DNA of 64,000 nucleotides, taken from contig JBGFSY010000002.1 in assembly GCA_041277045.1 (NCBI GenBank), positions 558,001 through 622,000 on the forward strand, in the 5' to 3' direction. The notes under the pieces are model-generated. The model was not told where the DNA came from. It did not search any database and worked only from the letters and a program-made list of their open reading frames with translations. The DNA comes from Reddybacter sp041277045. GTDB lineage: Bacteria; Pseudomonadota; Gammaproteobacteria; Pseudomonadales; Porticoccaceae. Shown here in pieces: positions 22,653-31,770 of this stretch; position 1 is the first letter of the stretch, and each line of letters begins with the position of its first letter. The position numbers and the translations under genes were made by a program.

Positions 22653-23084
22653 ATGCAAGGCCAGACAGACGGTTTTGCCGCGCTCAGTAAAAAACTCAAC
22701 GCGCTGGCCGAAGGCATGGATTTAAAAGTAATCCGCCGCGCCGCCCGTTCGGCCATGCTGCCCGTGGCAAAAGAGGCGGCCAGTAGAGTCCCTAAGTCCG
22801 ACTCGGCCCACAAAACTTCTCGGGGCCGCCTGGTTGCACCGGGCTTTGCCTCGCGCAGCATTAAGCGCGTGGCAAAAATAGACAAACGCCGGGGCCGTGT
22901 AGTGGTAAAGGTAGGTGTTGCCAGCGAAGCATTTTATGTGGCGCAGTTTTTAGAGCGTGGCACCAAATACATTCGGCCAATGCCCTGGTTAGAGCCCGCC
23001 TTTGCAGCGAAGCAGGGCGAAGTGATTAACCGCTTTAAACAGCAGTTAAAAAAAATTATCGACAAAGAGGCGCGCAAAAAATGA
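22653..23084 (+). CDS. HK97 gp10-like neck/tail protein
   Basis: 143 residues. Family marks: FAALSKKLNALAEGM, RRAARSAMLPVAKEA, and FYVAQFLERGTKYIRPMPWL. Forms part of the neck or tail terminator region in HK97-type phages. Confidence 0.87.
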   Translation: MQGQTDGFAALSKKLNALAEGMDLKVIRRAARSAMLPVAKEAASRVPKSDSAHKTSRGRLVAPGFASRSIKRVAKIDKRRGRVVVKVGVASEAFYVAQFLERGTKYIRPMPWLEPAFAAKQGEVINRFKQQLKKIIDKEARKK

Positions 23085-23452
23085 TGCAAGCCTTGATGAC
23101 CTTTTTAATCGGCAACACAAACATATCAACTACCGAAATATACCCGCACGTCGCCCCGCTTGGGCGGCCGTTGCCAGCGGTAACGGTGTCGCTTGACAGC
23201 GCGCAACGCACCCGCGCTTTCGATGGCCCGGTGCAAATACGCGAGGCCGATTTTCAGGTGGACGCCTGGTCAAAAACACAGGCACAAGCAACCGATTTAG
23301 CGCGTGAGATTATTGGCGAGATAGAAAATTATCGCGGTGATATGGCGGGTATTTACGTTAAACGGATCGACATAGAAGGCGAAGACACCGGCTTCGACCG
23401 GGCAACAGAGTTGTATAGGCACTCACTCTTTTTTACAGCATGGCATTCATAG
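23081..23452 (+). CDS. Tail terminator / completion protein (DUF3168-like)
   Basis: 123 residues. YPHVAPLGRPLPAVTVSL, a long strand pair and DFQVDAWSKTQAQATDLARE match DUF3168 tail-completion proteins, which cap the tail tube. Overlaps the gp10-like gene by 4 bases. Confidence 0.82.
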   Translation: MMQALMTFLIGNTNISTTEIYPHVAPLGRPLPAVTVSLDSAQRTRAFDGPVQIREADFQVDAWSKTQAQATDLAREIIGEIENYRGDMAGIYVKRIDIEGEDTGFDRATELYRHSLFFTAWHS

Positions 23453-23461
23453 AGGTTAAGC

Positions 23462-23893
23462 ATGGCTAATTCAGCAAACGCATACATTGATTTATGGACA
23501 TTTAAACGCGGTGATGGCGGTGGCACCGAGGTGTTTTCCGAGGTCAAAGGCGTAGTCGATGTCGGTGGTTTTGGTATCACCAACGACACGATTGACGTCA
23601 CCAACTTTTCGAGCGGTGGTGTGCGGGAATATATCGCAGGTCTGGCCGACGGGTCTGATATCACCATGACGCTTATCCGCGACCCGGCAGAAGCCGAGCA
23701 AGAAGGTATGCGCGCAGACGTTAATAACAAGGTAAACAGGAATTTTCAGTTTGTTGAAGACGACGGTGCCGGCACGTCGATTACCTACACCGTTAACATG
23801 GCGATGGTTGGCTGGGTGCAAGGGCCTGCCTATGAAGACAAAAGCACGATTGACATCAGCATGAAGATATCCGGTACGCCGGTTGAAAGCTAA
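23462..23893 (+). CDS. Major tail tube protein
   Basis: 143 residues. Features include KGVVDVGGFGITNDTIDVTNF, SGGVREYIAGLADGSDITM and a C-terminal MKISGTPVES, as in siphovirus tail tube subunits. It is followed directly by the tail chaperone pair, which is the canonical order. Confidence 0.85.
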   Translation: MANSANAYIDLWTFKRGDGGGTEVFSEVKGVVDVGGFGITNDTIDVTNFSSGGVREYIAGLADGSDITMTLIRDPAEAEQEGMRADVNNKVNRNFQFVEDDGAGTSITYTVNMAMVGWVQGPAYEDKSTIDISMKISGTPVES

Positions 23894-24234
23894 TGGCAGT
23901 TGATGTATCAGAAGCAGAGGGTATTTTTGCCGACTTCGCCCGTGGCAAAGACAGGGTACAGATAGCGCCCGATAAGTTTGTTGATGTGCGCGCTATTGGT
24001 CTGGGCTGTCGGCTGGGTCTCGGCGAAGTAAGCAAAGAAGGCATCGACAGCCAGTTTGCCTGGTTGGTGGCCAATGGCTGCCCGGCCTTTAAAGGGCTTG
24101 AGCCTGATGATATTGAGTCACGGCTTGACCCTGTTGTGCTGTCAAAGCTGGCGGCGCGCATTATGGAGCTGTCCGGCCTGGGTAAAGATGCCGAGGCCCA
24201 AGCTGAAAAAAACTCAGAGAGCGACCCGGGTTAA
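23893..24234 (+). CDS. Tail assembly chaperone, upstream (G-like) frame
   Basis: 113 residues: VSEAEGIFADFARGKDRVQI, GLGCRLGLGEVSKEG and a charged tail. In siphoviruses this product and its frameshifted fusion coat the tape measure protein during tail assembly. The in-frame heptamer A AAA AAC at 24207-24213 lies 7 codons before its stop and allows -1 slippage into the next frame. Confidence 0.85.
   Translation: MAVDVSEAEGIFADFARGKDRVQIAPDKFVDVRAIGLGCRLGLGEVSKEGIDSQFAWLVANGCPAFKGLEPDDIESRLDPVVLSKLAARIMELSGLGKDAEAQAEKNSESDPG
24207..24213 (+). promoter_or_regulatory. -1 ribosomal frameshift site A AAA AAC
   Basis: Zero-frame codons GAA AAA AAC form a canonical X XXY YYZ heptamer. After a -1 slip, reading continues from 24213 in the frame that ends at 24572. 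The frame is open across the whole junction. Confidence 0.85.
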
Positions 24235-24572
24235 AGCTGTTTTTTGATCTTGCGGTCGCGTTGCAACGCCTACCCTCTGAACTAGCCCGTGACTGCACCA
24301 GTGCGGAATATACCTACCTTCAAAAATACTACCAAATAGAGCCTTTTGGTACGTGGCGCGACAACTTCCACGCCGCGCAAATTACGCAAATTCTTGCCAA
24401 CGTTAACCGAAAACCCCGCAGCAAAGTCTATGCGATAAAAGACTTCTTTTTTCGTGATGTGGGTGGCGAGCGTAATAAACGGCACAAGTCATTTTTCTCA
24501 GCATTTAAAGCGCTCGCCAAAAAGCCTGGCAGCGCCGCGCCTAAAAACACTAAAGAAAGGAAAACCCCATGA
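24213..24572 (+). CDS. Tail assembly chaperone, downstream (T-like) frame
   Basis: 119 codons reached by -1 frameshifting, making a 226-residue fusion with the upstream 107 residues. Reads LFFDLAVALQRLPSELARDC, then SAEYTYLQKYYQIEPFGTWRDNFHAAQI, as in tail-chaperone T domains (DUF4035 type). A TTG at 24261 is in frame but lacks a clear Shine-Dalgarno. The 119 residues include the slip point. Confidence 0.82.
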   Translation, partial: LRERPGLKLFFDLAVALQRLPSELARDCTSAEYTYLQKYYQIEPFGTWRDNFHAAQITQILANVNRKPRSKVYAIKDFFFRDVGGERNKRHKSFFSAFKALAKKPGSAAPKNTKERKTP

Positions 24573-25069
24573 GCTTAAGTTCTACTATTGACGTGAATGT
24601 TTCGGCGGTGCTTGATGTCGCCGCAGATATTGGCACGGCCAAGCACAGTATTGCCGAATCTATCGGTATTGCCCTGAAAGACGGCGCAGGCTTAAATCAG
24701 GCCAACCAAATGTTTACCGACCAGCGCACGGTTGCCTTGAGCACCACCGACACGCTGGATTTGTCCGGCACGCTGGTTAACAACCTTGGCCAAACGGTTG
24801 CACTGACGAAAGTTAAGGCATTAATCATTAGTGCTGCGGTGGGCAATGGCTCGACGCTAACCGTTGGCGGTAACGTCAACGCTTTTGCCGACTGGCTTGG
24901 CGCGGCTGCGCATACAGTCAAAGTGCGCCCCGGCGGCGTGTTGTGCCTGGTAGCGCCCGACGCGACAGCCTACGCAGTGACAGGTGGCACAGGTGACTTG
25001 CTTGACATCACCAATGACGACGGCGCGGCTGCTGCCACCTACGACATCGTGGTAATTGGGGTCGAATAA
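24569..25069 (+). CDS. Phage structural protein, unknown (166 aa)
   Basis: Beta-rich protein (LNQANQMFTDQRTVALSTTD; VKALIISAAVGNGSTLTVGG; CLVAPDATAYAVTGGTGDLL) with no recognised family. It overlaps both neighbours. Its position between chaperones and tape measure suggests a minor tail or decoration component. Confidence 0.65.
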   Translation: MSLSSTIDVNVSAVLDVAADIGTAKHSIAESIGIALKDGAGLNQANQMFTDQRTVALSTTDTLDLSGTLVNNLGQTVALTKVKALIISAAVGNGSTLTVGGNVNAFADWLGAAAHTVKVRPGGVLCLVAPDATAYAVTGGTGDLLDITNDDGAAAATYDIVVIGVE

Positions 25070-27393
25070 TGGCCGGCACCGATCTTGCCAAGCTGGTTGT
25101 TAAGCTCGAAGCCCAAAACACCCAGTACCTGAAAAAAATCGATCAGTCTGAGAAAAAAGTTAAACGCTTTCAAAAGCAAAACAAGAAAGCGCTGCAAGGT
25201 ATCTCGGGTGATTTTAAAAAGGTATTGGGTGGTGTGGCGATTGGTGGGCTTGCGGTTGGCGTAAAGCGATATATTAGCGATACCAGTAAGCAAATAGACC
25301 AGCAAGCCAAGTTTGCCCAGCGCATAGGTATAAGTACCGAGGCGCTGGGCGGGCTAGGGCACGCCGCTGGGCTAACAGGGGTGTCACAGCAAAACTTACA
25401 GCTTGGTTTGCAGAGGATGACCCGCAGGCTGGCTGAAGCAGCCCAGGGGACGGGTGAAGCAAAGGCTGCTATTAAAGAGTTGGGCCTCGAAGCTGGTGGC
25501 CTGGTCAAGCTGAACGTTGACGAGCAGTTTATAGCCATCGCTGGTGCGATGGCTGGCGTTGAAAATCAGAGTGATCGTGTTCGTCTTGCTATGAAGTTGT
25601 TCGATTCTGAAGGTGTTGCGTTGGTTAACACTTTAGGTCTTGGTGAGAAAGGTCTGCGTGCTGCGCGGCAGGAAGCGGTTAAATACGGTATTGCCCTTAA
25701 CGAGACAGATACAAAAAAGATAGAAGCTGCTAACGACGCTTTGACTCGGTCAGATGCCATATGGCAGGGGCTTGGTAATACCTTAACGCTTGAGCTGGCG
25801 CCCACGTTGGCGGTTATTTCGGAGGATTTTGCGGAAACGTTTAATGACCCAAAAGCTATACAAGGGATAAAGGATACAGCGCAGGCGATTGGCGTTCTTG
25901 TAACTGGGTTGGCTAATCTAGGGGCAGAGTATTCGGGGCTTGGCAGGCAGATGGCGGCCAATGCGGCAGCGATTACAGGCAATTTAACAGCGTATGACAG
26001 GTTAGAGCAAGAGATCGCAGATGTCGACCGCGCCCTGAAAGGCGGGCTCAGCACCCCGCTAAAATTTATAGGCGTTGATGACTCTGAGTTAACCAAACTG
26101 CGCGAAAGCCTGGTGCTTCAGCAAAAAGCGACGGCAGCGATGTCGCCTTTTATTGCCAATAATGTTGCAGAGCTCAACCAGTTAGATATAAAAATAAATG
26201 AAACGGCAGCGACCTTGGCAAAAGCACTGGCCGCTGAGGGTCGTGGGGCCAATCAGTTTGGTAGTATCGAAGCGTTTAACGCGCAGCTTGACCAGTTAAA
26301 GGCCCGGCGTGATGCTCTATTAGCAGACGCGCCCACGGCTGACTTTTTATCGAGCGCGGGTGCTGCTGATAGCGTCGTGCCGGGTAGTGAGCCGCCGCAA
26401 ACCAGTGCTGGGTCGCCCGTGGTGCCAGACACCAAGGCATTAGACGCAGCGCTGGCAAAAGAAGCGGCCTACCTGAAAAGCATAAGGGCTAGAGGTGAAG
26501 CACTGCGCCAAAGCGTGTTAACCCCTAATGAATTATACGCCCAGCAAATGGTCGAGCTGAACACGCTGCTTGGCGAGGGTGTTATTCAGCAAGACACGCT
26601 CAACCGCAAGCAAGGCGTGTATAAGTTGGCTCTGGATGAGTCGCTGGGGGTAACCGCCCAGTATGATGAAGCGCTGCGCATATTGGCTGAGCAGGTGACG
26701 CCGCTCGATGCAGAGCTGCAAGCCCTGGTCGATGATCAGTCGCTATTAAATAAAGCGTTTCGTGACGGACAGATATCAGCCGAGCAATTTGCGCAGGGCA
26801 TTGGCGCTATCGATCAAAAGATGCTTGATTTGCAGGATGAGGTGGAAACTACCGGCGAAAATATGGCGGTGTTTGCCGACCAGGCAGCCCGCAATATCCA
26901 GGACAGTTTAGGCGGCGCCATTAACGACCTGATAAACGGCACTGAAGACTGGGAAGATACGTTTATTAAATCCCTGCTCAATATGGTTGCGCAGGCGGCG
27001 GCGGCTGATTTGTCCTCGTCGCTAAGTGGCGGTGCCACGGGCGGTGGTGGCAGCACGCAGGCGCTAATTTCTGGTGCAGCCAGCATGTTCGGCGGCTTTT
27101 TTGCCGAGGGTGGGCGACCCGACCCATACAAAATTTCAGTTGTTGGTGACGGCGGTAACGGAAGCGGGGCGGAGCTTTTTATTCCCGATGGTTTGCGCGG
27201 CGAAATTGTGCCGCTGAGTGAGCAGAAATCGGCGGCGCGAGACCAGCCGGTTAACGTCAACGCAGTCACGGTACTCGACGCCGGAGCAATAGCGGGCGTT
27301 ATGTCATCACCCGAAATGAGCAGCACTTTTATTAATCAAGTACGCATCAATAAATCAGACTTCAGGCAAGCCCTGGGACTGGGGGCAGGTTAG
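25069..27393 (+). CDS. Tape measure protein
   Basis: 774 residues. The N terminus is coiled-coil rich (LVVKLEAQNTQYLKKIDQSE), then a Phage-tail TMP-type core (RIGISTEALGGLGHAAGLTG), long helices and a Gly-rich stretch with a hydrophobic segment (GGGGSTQALISGAASMFGGF). The C terminus (SVVGDGGNGSGAELFIPDGL) is typical of lambda-type tape measures. It sets tail length and may enter the periplasm during DNA injection. Confidence 0.92.
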   Translation: MAGTDLAKLVVKLEAQNTQYLKKIDQSEKKVKRFQKQNKKALQGISGDFKKVLGGVAIGGLAVGVKRYISDTSKQIDQQAKFAQRIGISTEALGGLGHAAGLTGVSQQNLQLGLQRMTRRLAEAAQGTGEAKAAIKELGLEAGGLVKLNVDEQFIAIAGAMAGVENQSDRVRLAMKLFDSEGVALVNTLGLGEKGLRAARQEAVKYGIALNETDTKKIEAANDALTRSDAIWQGLGNTLTLELAPTLAVISEDFAETFNDPKAIQGIKDTAQAIGVLVTGLANLGAEYSGLGRQMAANAAAITGNLTAYDRLEQEIADVDRALKGGLSTPLKFIGVDDSELTKLRESLVLQQKATAAMSPFIANNVAELNQLDIKINETAATLAKALAAEGRGANQFGSIEAFNAQLDQLKARRDALLADAPTADFLSSAGAADSVVPGSEPPQTSAGSPVVPDTKALDAALAKEAAYLKSIRARGEALRQSVLTPNELYAQQMVELNTLLGEGVIQQDTLNRKQGVYKLALDESLGVTAQYDEALRILAEQVTPLDAELQALVDDQSLLNKAFRDGQISAEQFAQGIGAIDQKMLDLQDEVETTGENMAVFADQAARNIQDSLGGAINDLINGTEDWEDTFIKSLLNMVAQAAAADLSSSLSGGATGGGGSTQALISGAASMFGGFFAEGGRPDPYKISVVGDGGNGSGAELFIPDGLRGEIVPLSEQKSAARDQPVNVNAVTVLDAGAIAGVMSSPEMSSTFINQVRINKSDFRQALGLGAG

Positions 27394-29078
27394 TGGTTTA
27401 TTCTTTAGTAGGCCAGGCGGCGGGCAGTGGCTCGGCGCTGGTGAATGCCGGGCATTATGAATTTCTGCGCACTATTCAGCACTTCGCCAGTGGCCAGTTA
27501 AATGCCGACAGCTACAGCGGCGCGGGTAATGGCAATATAAAACGCCTTGCGGTAATGGCTAACAACGCACCGGAAGAGGTGTGGACCATTACCTGCTCGG
27601 TTGCAGTTGCTGACGGCGGCACGTTTACGGTATCGGGTGCAACTTCCGGCGCGAAAGCTGACGCCACTGTCGGCACGTTTTACGACAACGGCATTATTTC
27701 TTTTTTAATTGAAGATGGCGCCACTGATTTCGCAGTCAGCGATGTGTTTACGCTATCGGCAACCAACGGCATACGCACGCTGTACGACGACGCCTACACC
27801 GGCACCGGCAATGGCGAAGTGCTCAACATGCGCCTGCTCGATAAAGTCACCGAAACCTGGACGCTTACCTGCACGGTGGCAGCGACCAACGGCGGCACGT
27901 TCTCGGTCACTGGCTCAACATCGGGTGTACAGGCAGCAGCTACGGTGGGCACCGCTTACGATAACGGCATTATTCAGTTTTTAATTGCCGACGGCACGAT
28001 TGATTTTGCGGTGAATGATGAGTTCACCCTTGAGGCTATATCTCAGGAATTAGCCCTGGCCGACCGCTGGTTAATTAAACGCTTTGACGACACCGCAGAC
28101 GTGTATGAATTAATACTTGAGGGGCCGGGCATTGTTGGCGTGGGGGCGGTGTATTGCCAGTTTAAAACGATTCAAGACGTCGGTAGTGATTACTACAATA
28201 TTTGTTTTTCTACAGCGCAGGGTTACGTGTCGTCGAACGCATGGGCCGACCAGCCCAACGTAAACGCTAAATCCTGTCTGATGTGGAATTTTAATATTCC
28301 TTATCATTTACGGGTAAGCCCGCGCCAGATTGCGTTCGGTGTTGATACCGAGGCATTAAATGATTTCGGTTACGTTGGCTTTTATAATGCCTATTTTAAC
28401 CCGGTGCAATACCCTTACCCCGCTTGTCAGTTGGGTTCTTTAAATGGCGAATCAACAACGCGCTACAGCAACACGACGCGAAATAATGGTTCAAAACCGA
28501 CGGGCGCAGGGGCCACGGCTACAGGTACGATTGTCTGGATAGACGGGTCGATGGTATCGCCAGAGGTTCAGCCTGTTGAGAATAGCGAATTCTCAGACGC
28601 TAGCCATCCTGTTGAGGCCGCGCATTCAAACACCATTCAAAACCAGACAGGCACGGGCACCGGCACAATGGAGCGGTATGCTGGCTGGCATTCTGCCCCG
28701 CTTGAAACCTGGACAATTACAAAACTAGCGAGTGGTGACTGGGGTGTTGTTGGCTCTATATCAGGGGTGCAGGCAGACGCGACAGAGGGCGTAGCTTATT
28801 CCAATAGCATTATCGATTTCGAGGTTGTTGCTGGCGGCACGGCTTTTGTTACGGGCGACGAATTCACCTATGTTATCGGCAAAGAATACACTATGGAGCG
28901 CCTGGTTCTAATTGCGGCAGGGCAGGGCATGGTTGGCGAGTTAGAGGGTGTTTTTTGGATGACCGGACATTCAAACGGTGTTGGTAATATTGTCAACGAT
29001 GGCAGTAATGACCACATTGTAATGCGTGATATAGGCCGCACAGGCTTTAACGACTACACAACAATGGTGCTTGATTAA
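27393..29078 (+). CDS. Tail structural protein with three internal repeats
   Basis: 561 residues, GTG start overlapping the tape-measure stop. A domain of about 60 residues recurs three times: (E)VWTITCSVAVADGGTFTVSG..., ETWTLTCTVAATNGGTFSVTG..., and ETWTITKLASGDWGVVGS..., each ending DNGII/NSIIDF...DEFTL-like. The middle contains a different domain with RWLIKRFDD and VGVGAVYCQFKTI. Probably a distal tail or receptor-binding component; family not recognised. Confidence 0.65.
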   Translation: MVYSLVGQAAGSGSALVNAGHYEFLRTIQHFASGQLNADSYSGAGNGNIKRLAVMANNAPEEVWTITCSVAVADGGTFTVSGATSGAKADATVGTFYDNGIISFLIEDGATDFAVSDVFTLSATNGIRTLYDDAYTGTGNGEVLNMRLLDKVTETWTLTCTVAATNGGTFSVTGSTSGVQAAATVGTAYDNGIIQFLIADGTIDFAVNDEFTLEAISQELALADRWLIKRFDDTADVYELILEGPGIVGVGAVYCQFKTIQDVGSDYYNICFSTAQGYVSSNAWADQPNVNAKSCLMWNFNIPYHLRVSPRQIAFGVDTEALNDFGYVGFYNAYFNPVQYPYPACQLGSLNGESTTRYSNTTRNNGSKPTGAGATATGTIVWIDGSMVSPEVQPVENSEFSDASHPVEAAHSNTIQNQTGTGTGTMERYAGWHSAPLETWTITKLASGDWGVVGSISGVQADATEGVAYSNSIIDFEVVAGGTAFVTGDEFTYVIGKEYTMERLVLIAAGQGMVGELEGVFWMTGHSNGVGNIVNDGSNDHIVMRDIGRTGFNDYTTMVLD

Positions 29079-30100
29079 TGGCTTTTCAAACGGGCACGTT
29101 TTCGTCGTTTAGTGATTTAAAAACAAAGCTAGAAACCTTTTTAACAGGCAACGGCTACACGCTAACGACGGGCATTATCACAAAATCGGGTACGCAAATA
29201 CATCTGAAATTTGCCAGCACTACCGACGACATTACACTGGAGATGGGCAAAGACTCATCGGCAGGGGCGTTGCTACATAAGCACCCTGTTATGGACGGCA
29301 CCACAACGCAGTTGGTTGGCATGGGGACGCTGTATAATAAAATAAATGTACCCGCGTCGATTGTATTTCCCGCAAATTATGATTTTCAATTGTGGGCATC
29401 GCCTGTTAATGAATTTAGATGTGTCATTGAATACAATAACGAATATACGCAAAACCTGGGCTTCGCTGAAATAGTTAAAGCGGTTGACATGGATGGTGGC
29501 GTGGTTATTGATGCCAGCGGCTGCTATGTAAGGGCGACTAGCGACATCGGCACCGCGAAGATGCTTAGCTTAACGTCAGAGCGGTCGTCTACAGATAGTT
29601 TTTCTTTGTACCGCGCAGCGTCTAGCCCTATGCCGTTTGGCTATGGCCGCACAAATGTCACAGACTCCACTGCGTCGACGCAGTTGTGGGCGGAGTTCAT
29701 GGGGTTTGACTGGTGGCTTTCTGGCGATGTTAATGGCCTGGGTGCGACGCTAGCAGGCACTAAATATGCGCGGTCAAGTAATACATTTTTCACCCCATTG
29801 CGCACATCGCCGCACAGCTCTAAGGAGCTGGAGGATTCGCTGCAAGTTTATAACGCTAATGCAGCGATGGCGCCTATTCGTTTGTACGGGCATCATCCTG
29901 GCGACAATTACGCGCCTTTGGGCTCTGTTCAAAACATACGCTGGCTGAACATTAAACACCTTAATTTCGGCGAGGTTGTTGACGACGGCGTTGATAAGTG
30001 GAAGTGTTATCCCGCTTATTTTAAAGACGCCAGCGCCTTAAATGGCACGGCCTTGCACAGCGGGCAGTGGGGTTTTGCTGTGCGGTATGACGGCCCGTAA
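29078..30100 (+). CDS. Phage tail-region protein, unknown (340 aa)
   Basis: Begins MAFQTGTFSSFSDLKTKLET and contains TLEMGKDSSAGALLHKHPVM and FQLWASPVNEFRCVIEYNN. No family recognised; beta-rich, overlapping the previous gene by one base. Probably part of the tail tip. Confidence 0.65.
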   Translation: MAFQTGTFSSFSDLKTKLETFLTGNGYTLTTGIITKSGTQIHLKFASTTDDITLEMGKDSSAGALLHKHPVMDGTTTQLVGMGTLYNKINVPASIVFPANYDFQLWASPVNEFRCVIEYNNEYTQNLGFAEIVKAVDMDGGVVIDASGCYVRATSDIGTAKMLSLTSERSSTDSFSLYRAASSPMPFGYGRTNVTDSTASTQLWAEFMGFDWWLSGDVNGLGATLAGTKYARSSNTFFTPLRTSPHSSKELEDSLQVYNANAAMAPIRLYGHHPGDNYAPLGSVQNIRWLNIKHLNFGEVVDDGVDKWKCYPAYFKDASALNGTALHSGQWGFAVRYDGP

Positions 30101-30102
30101 CG

Positions 30103-31758
30103 TTGGCGACGCTCACGGGTAATCACGGGGTTGGTAGCATTGGCCCACTAAGGTCGGCAAGTATATCGGCTGCCTTTGATGAGTTTGCGGCGTCGCTTTG
30201 GCCGCCTGCGGTATTTACGAATACGCCCACGGCTTATGGGGCATCAACTACCAGTCCGGGTATTGGTAAACAGCATAAAAGGGCTTTTGGCCCGATGCCG
30301 TATGCTGGCGCCAAAATAGGGCCGGCTTTTTCTGACGATTTTTATCACAAGATTTATATATTGCCGCGCACGATAGAGCTGGGCAATTTTACCGACACGT
30401 CGAAAGACTTTATTGTTTGGAATGCTTATTTTAATGATCGTGACTTCAGTGTTATTAATACCACAGCGGTTGCTGCAGATGATTTAACACTGACAGGCAA
30501 CGCATCAGGCGCCATGCCTGGCCTGTCGGTGTACGACTACGCGCTCGACGCGGGTGCCGCCGGCAGCCCGGCGCTTGATGTCACTTACACCTGGGATTTT
30601 TCCGGCGCAGTGGTTGACCCTGTTCTAGTTGTGCTGGGGCAGCGGGTTATTTTGCTGCCCTGGGTGGCGCGGGATAAAGCCACCAAGCGCCTGAGCTGGA
30701 AAACCGGCGTTGTTAAAGCCTACGGGCAAGAACAGCGTCGCGGGTTAAGGCGTGCGCCGCTGCAGGAAATAAGTTACAGAATTCACGTCCCCGATCAAGA
30801 CCGTATTGATTTAGAATCGCGGTTAACGGATTTAACCTCCCTGTATGCCGTGCCGCTGTGGTGGCTGCGCCAAGATGTTGGCGTTTTAACTGCCGGCGTC
30901 ACGACGATTGTTATGGACACCGATTACCGCTTTTTGCAGCCCGGTGGCCTTTTGTACCTGTACGAAAGCACAGGCTTGCACGAGGCGAAAACCATCGACA
31001 CGGTGTTGGCGGGTAGCGTGACGCTAACCTCTGCACTGACCAATAACTACACCAACGCGCAGGCCGTTGCGACCCTTGCCTGTTATGCGAAAAACATCGG
31101 TATGACGCGGCGTGGCGAAAAGATAAATTTTGCAAGTTTTGATTTTACATCAACAGACTTTTACGAATTACCTGCCGATACTTATACGCAATACAAGGGG
31201 CTCGACGTGCTGCTTGACCCCACGGTGACCGTCGCGGCGGTGCCGATGCAAGTTGTACAGTCGAGAGTGTGGCGCGATAACGGCATTGGCCCGCTGGGTG
31301 TCGGCAATAAAGAAAACCGAGTGCGTGTTCAAGACACGCAGCGCTGGATTAAAGCAGACCTTGAGGGCCGCTATAAACTAGAGCAGTGGTTTAATTCACG
31401 CTATGGCCAGCGGGTGCCGTTTTATCAGCCAACCTGGCAGAAAGATTTTGTCGTTACGGCCGACATAGGCAACACGGCGGCTTTTTTCGATGTTGAGTCG
31501 ACACATAAGCTCGCGCCTTTTGAAATTATGTTGGAGCTTAACGACGGCACCCAGTTTTTCCGCGAGGTAATAACAAAAGCCGTGCAGGGTTCAGGCCACC
31601 GATTAAATATTGATAGTGCCTTTGGGCAGGCTATTACAGCGGCCAGCATAAAGCGTGTTTGCGTGTTGCGCCTCACCCGTCACGCCGCTGATAGCGTTAC
31701 GCTGAATTACCAGTCGCCCAATATTACGCGGGCAGAAATACCCACCACCACACATTAA
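30103..31758 (+). CDS. Tail tip/distal tail protein, unknown family (551 aa), TTG start
   Basis: The TTG at 30103 directly follows the upstream stop and is the first possible start. It contains WVARDKATKRLSWKTGVVKA, RRAPLQEISYRIHVPDQDRI, a W-rich YAVPLWWLRQDV segment and a late WIKADLEGRYKLEQWFNSRY. Similar architecture is common just before the BR0599/DUF2163 hub protein in siphophages. I infer a tail-tip role from position. Confidence 0.65.
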   Translation: MATLTGNHGVGSIGPLRSASISAAFDEFAASLWPPAVFTNTPTAYGASTTSPGIGKQHKRAFGPMPYAGAKIGPAFSDDFYHKIYILPRTIELGNFTDTSKDFIVWNAYFNDRDFSVINTTAVAADDLTLTGNASGAMPGLSVYDYALDAGAAGSPALDVTYTWDFSGAVVDPVLVVLGQRVILLPWVARDKATKRLSWKTGVVKAYGQEQRRGLRRAPLQEISYRIHVPDQDRIDLESRLTDLTSLYAVPLWWLRQDVGVLTAGVTTIVMDTDYRFLQPGGLLYLYESTGLHEAKTIDTVLAGSVTLTSALTNNYTNAQAVATLACYAKNIGMTRRGEKINFASFDFTSTDFYELPADTYTQYKGLDVLLDPTVTVAAVPMQVVQSRVWRDNGIGPLGVGNKENRVRVQDTQRWIKADLEGRYKLEQWFNSRYGQRVPFYQPTWQKDFVVTADIGNTAAFFDVESTHKLAPFEIMLELNDGTQFFREVITKAVQGSGHRLNIDSAFGQAITAASIKRVCVLRLTRHAADSVTLNYQSPNITRAEIPTTTH

Positions 31759-31770
31759 CCGAGCTTATTA

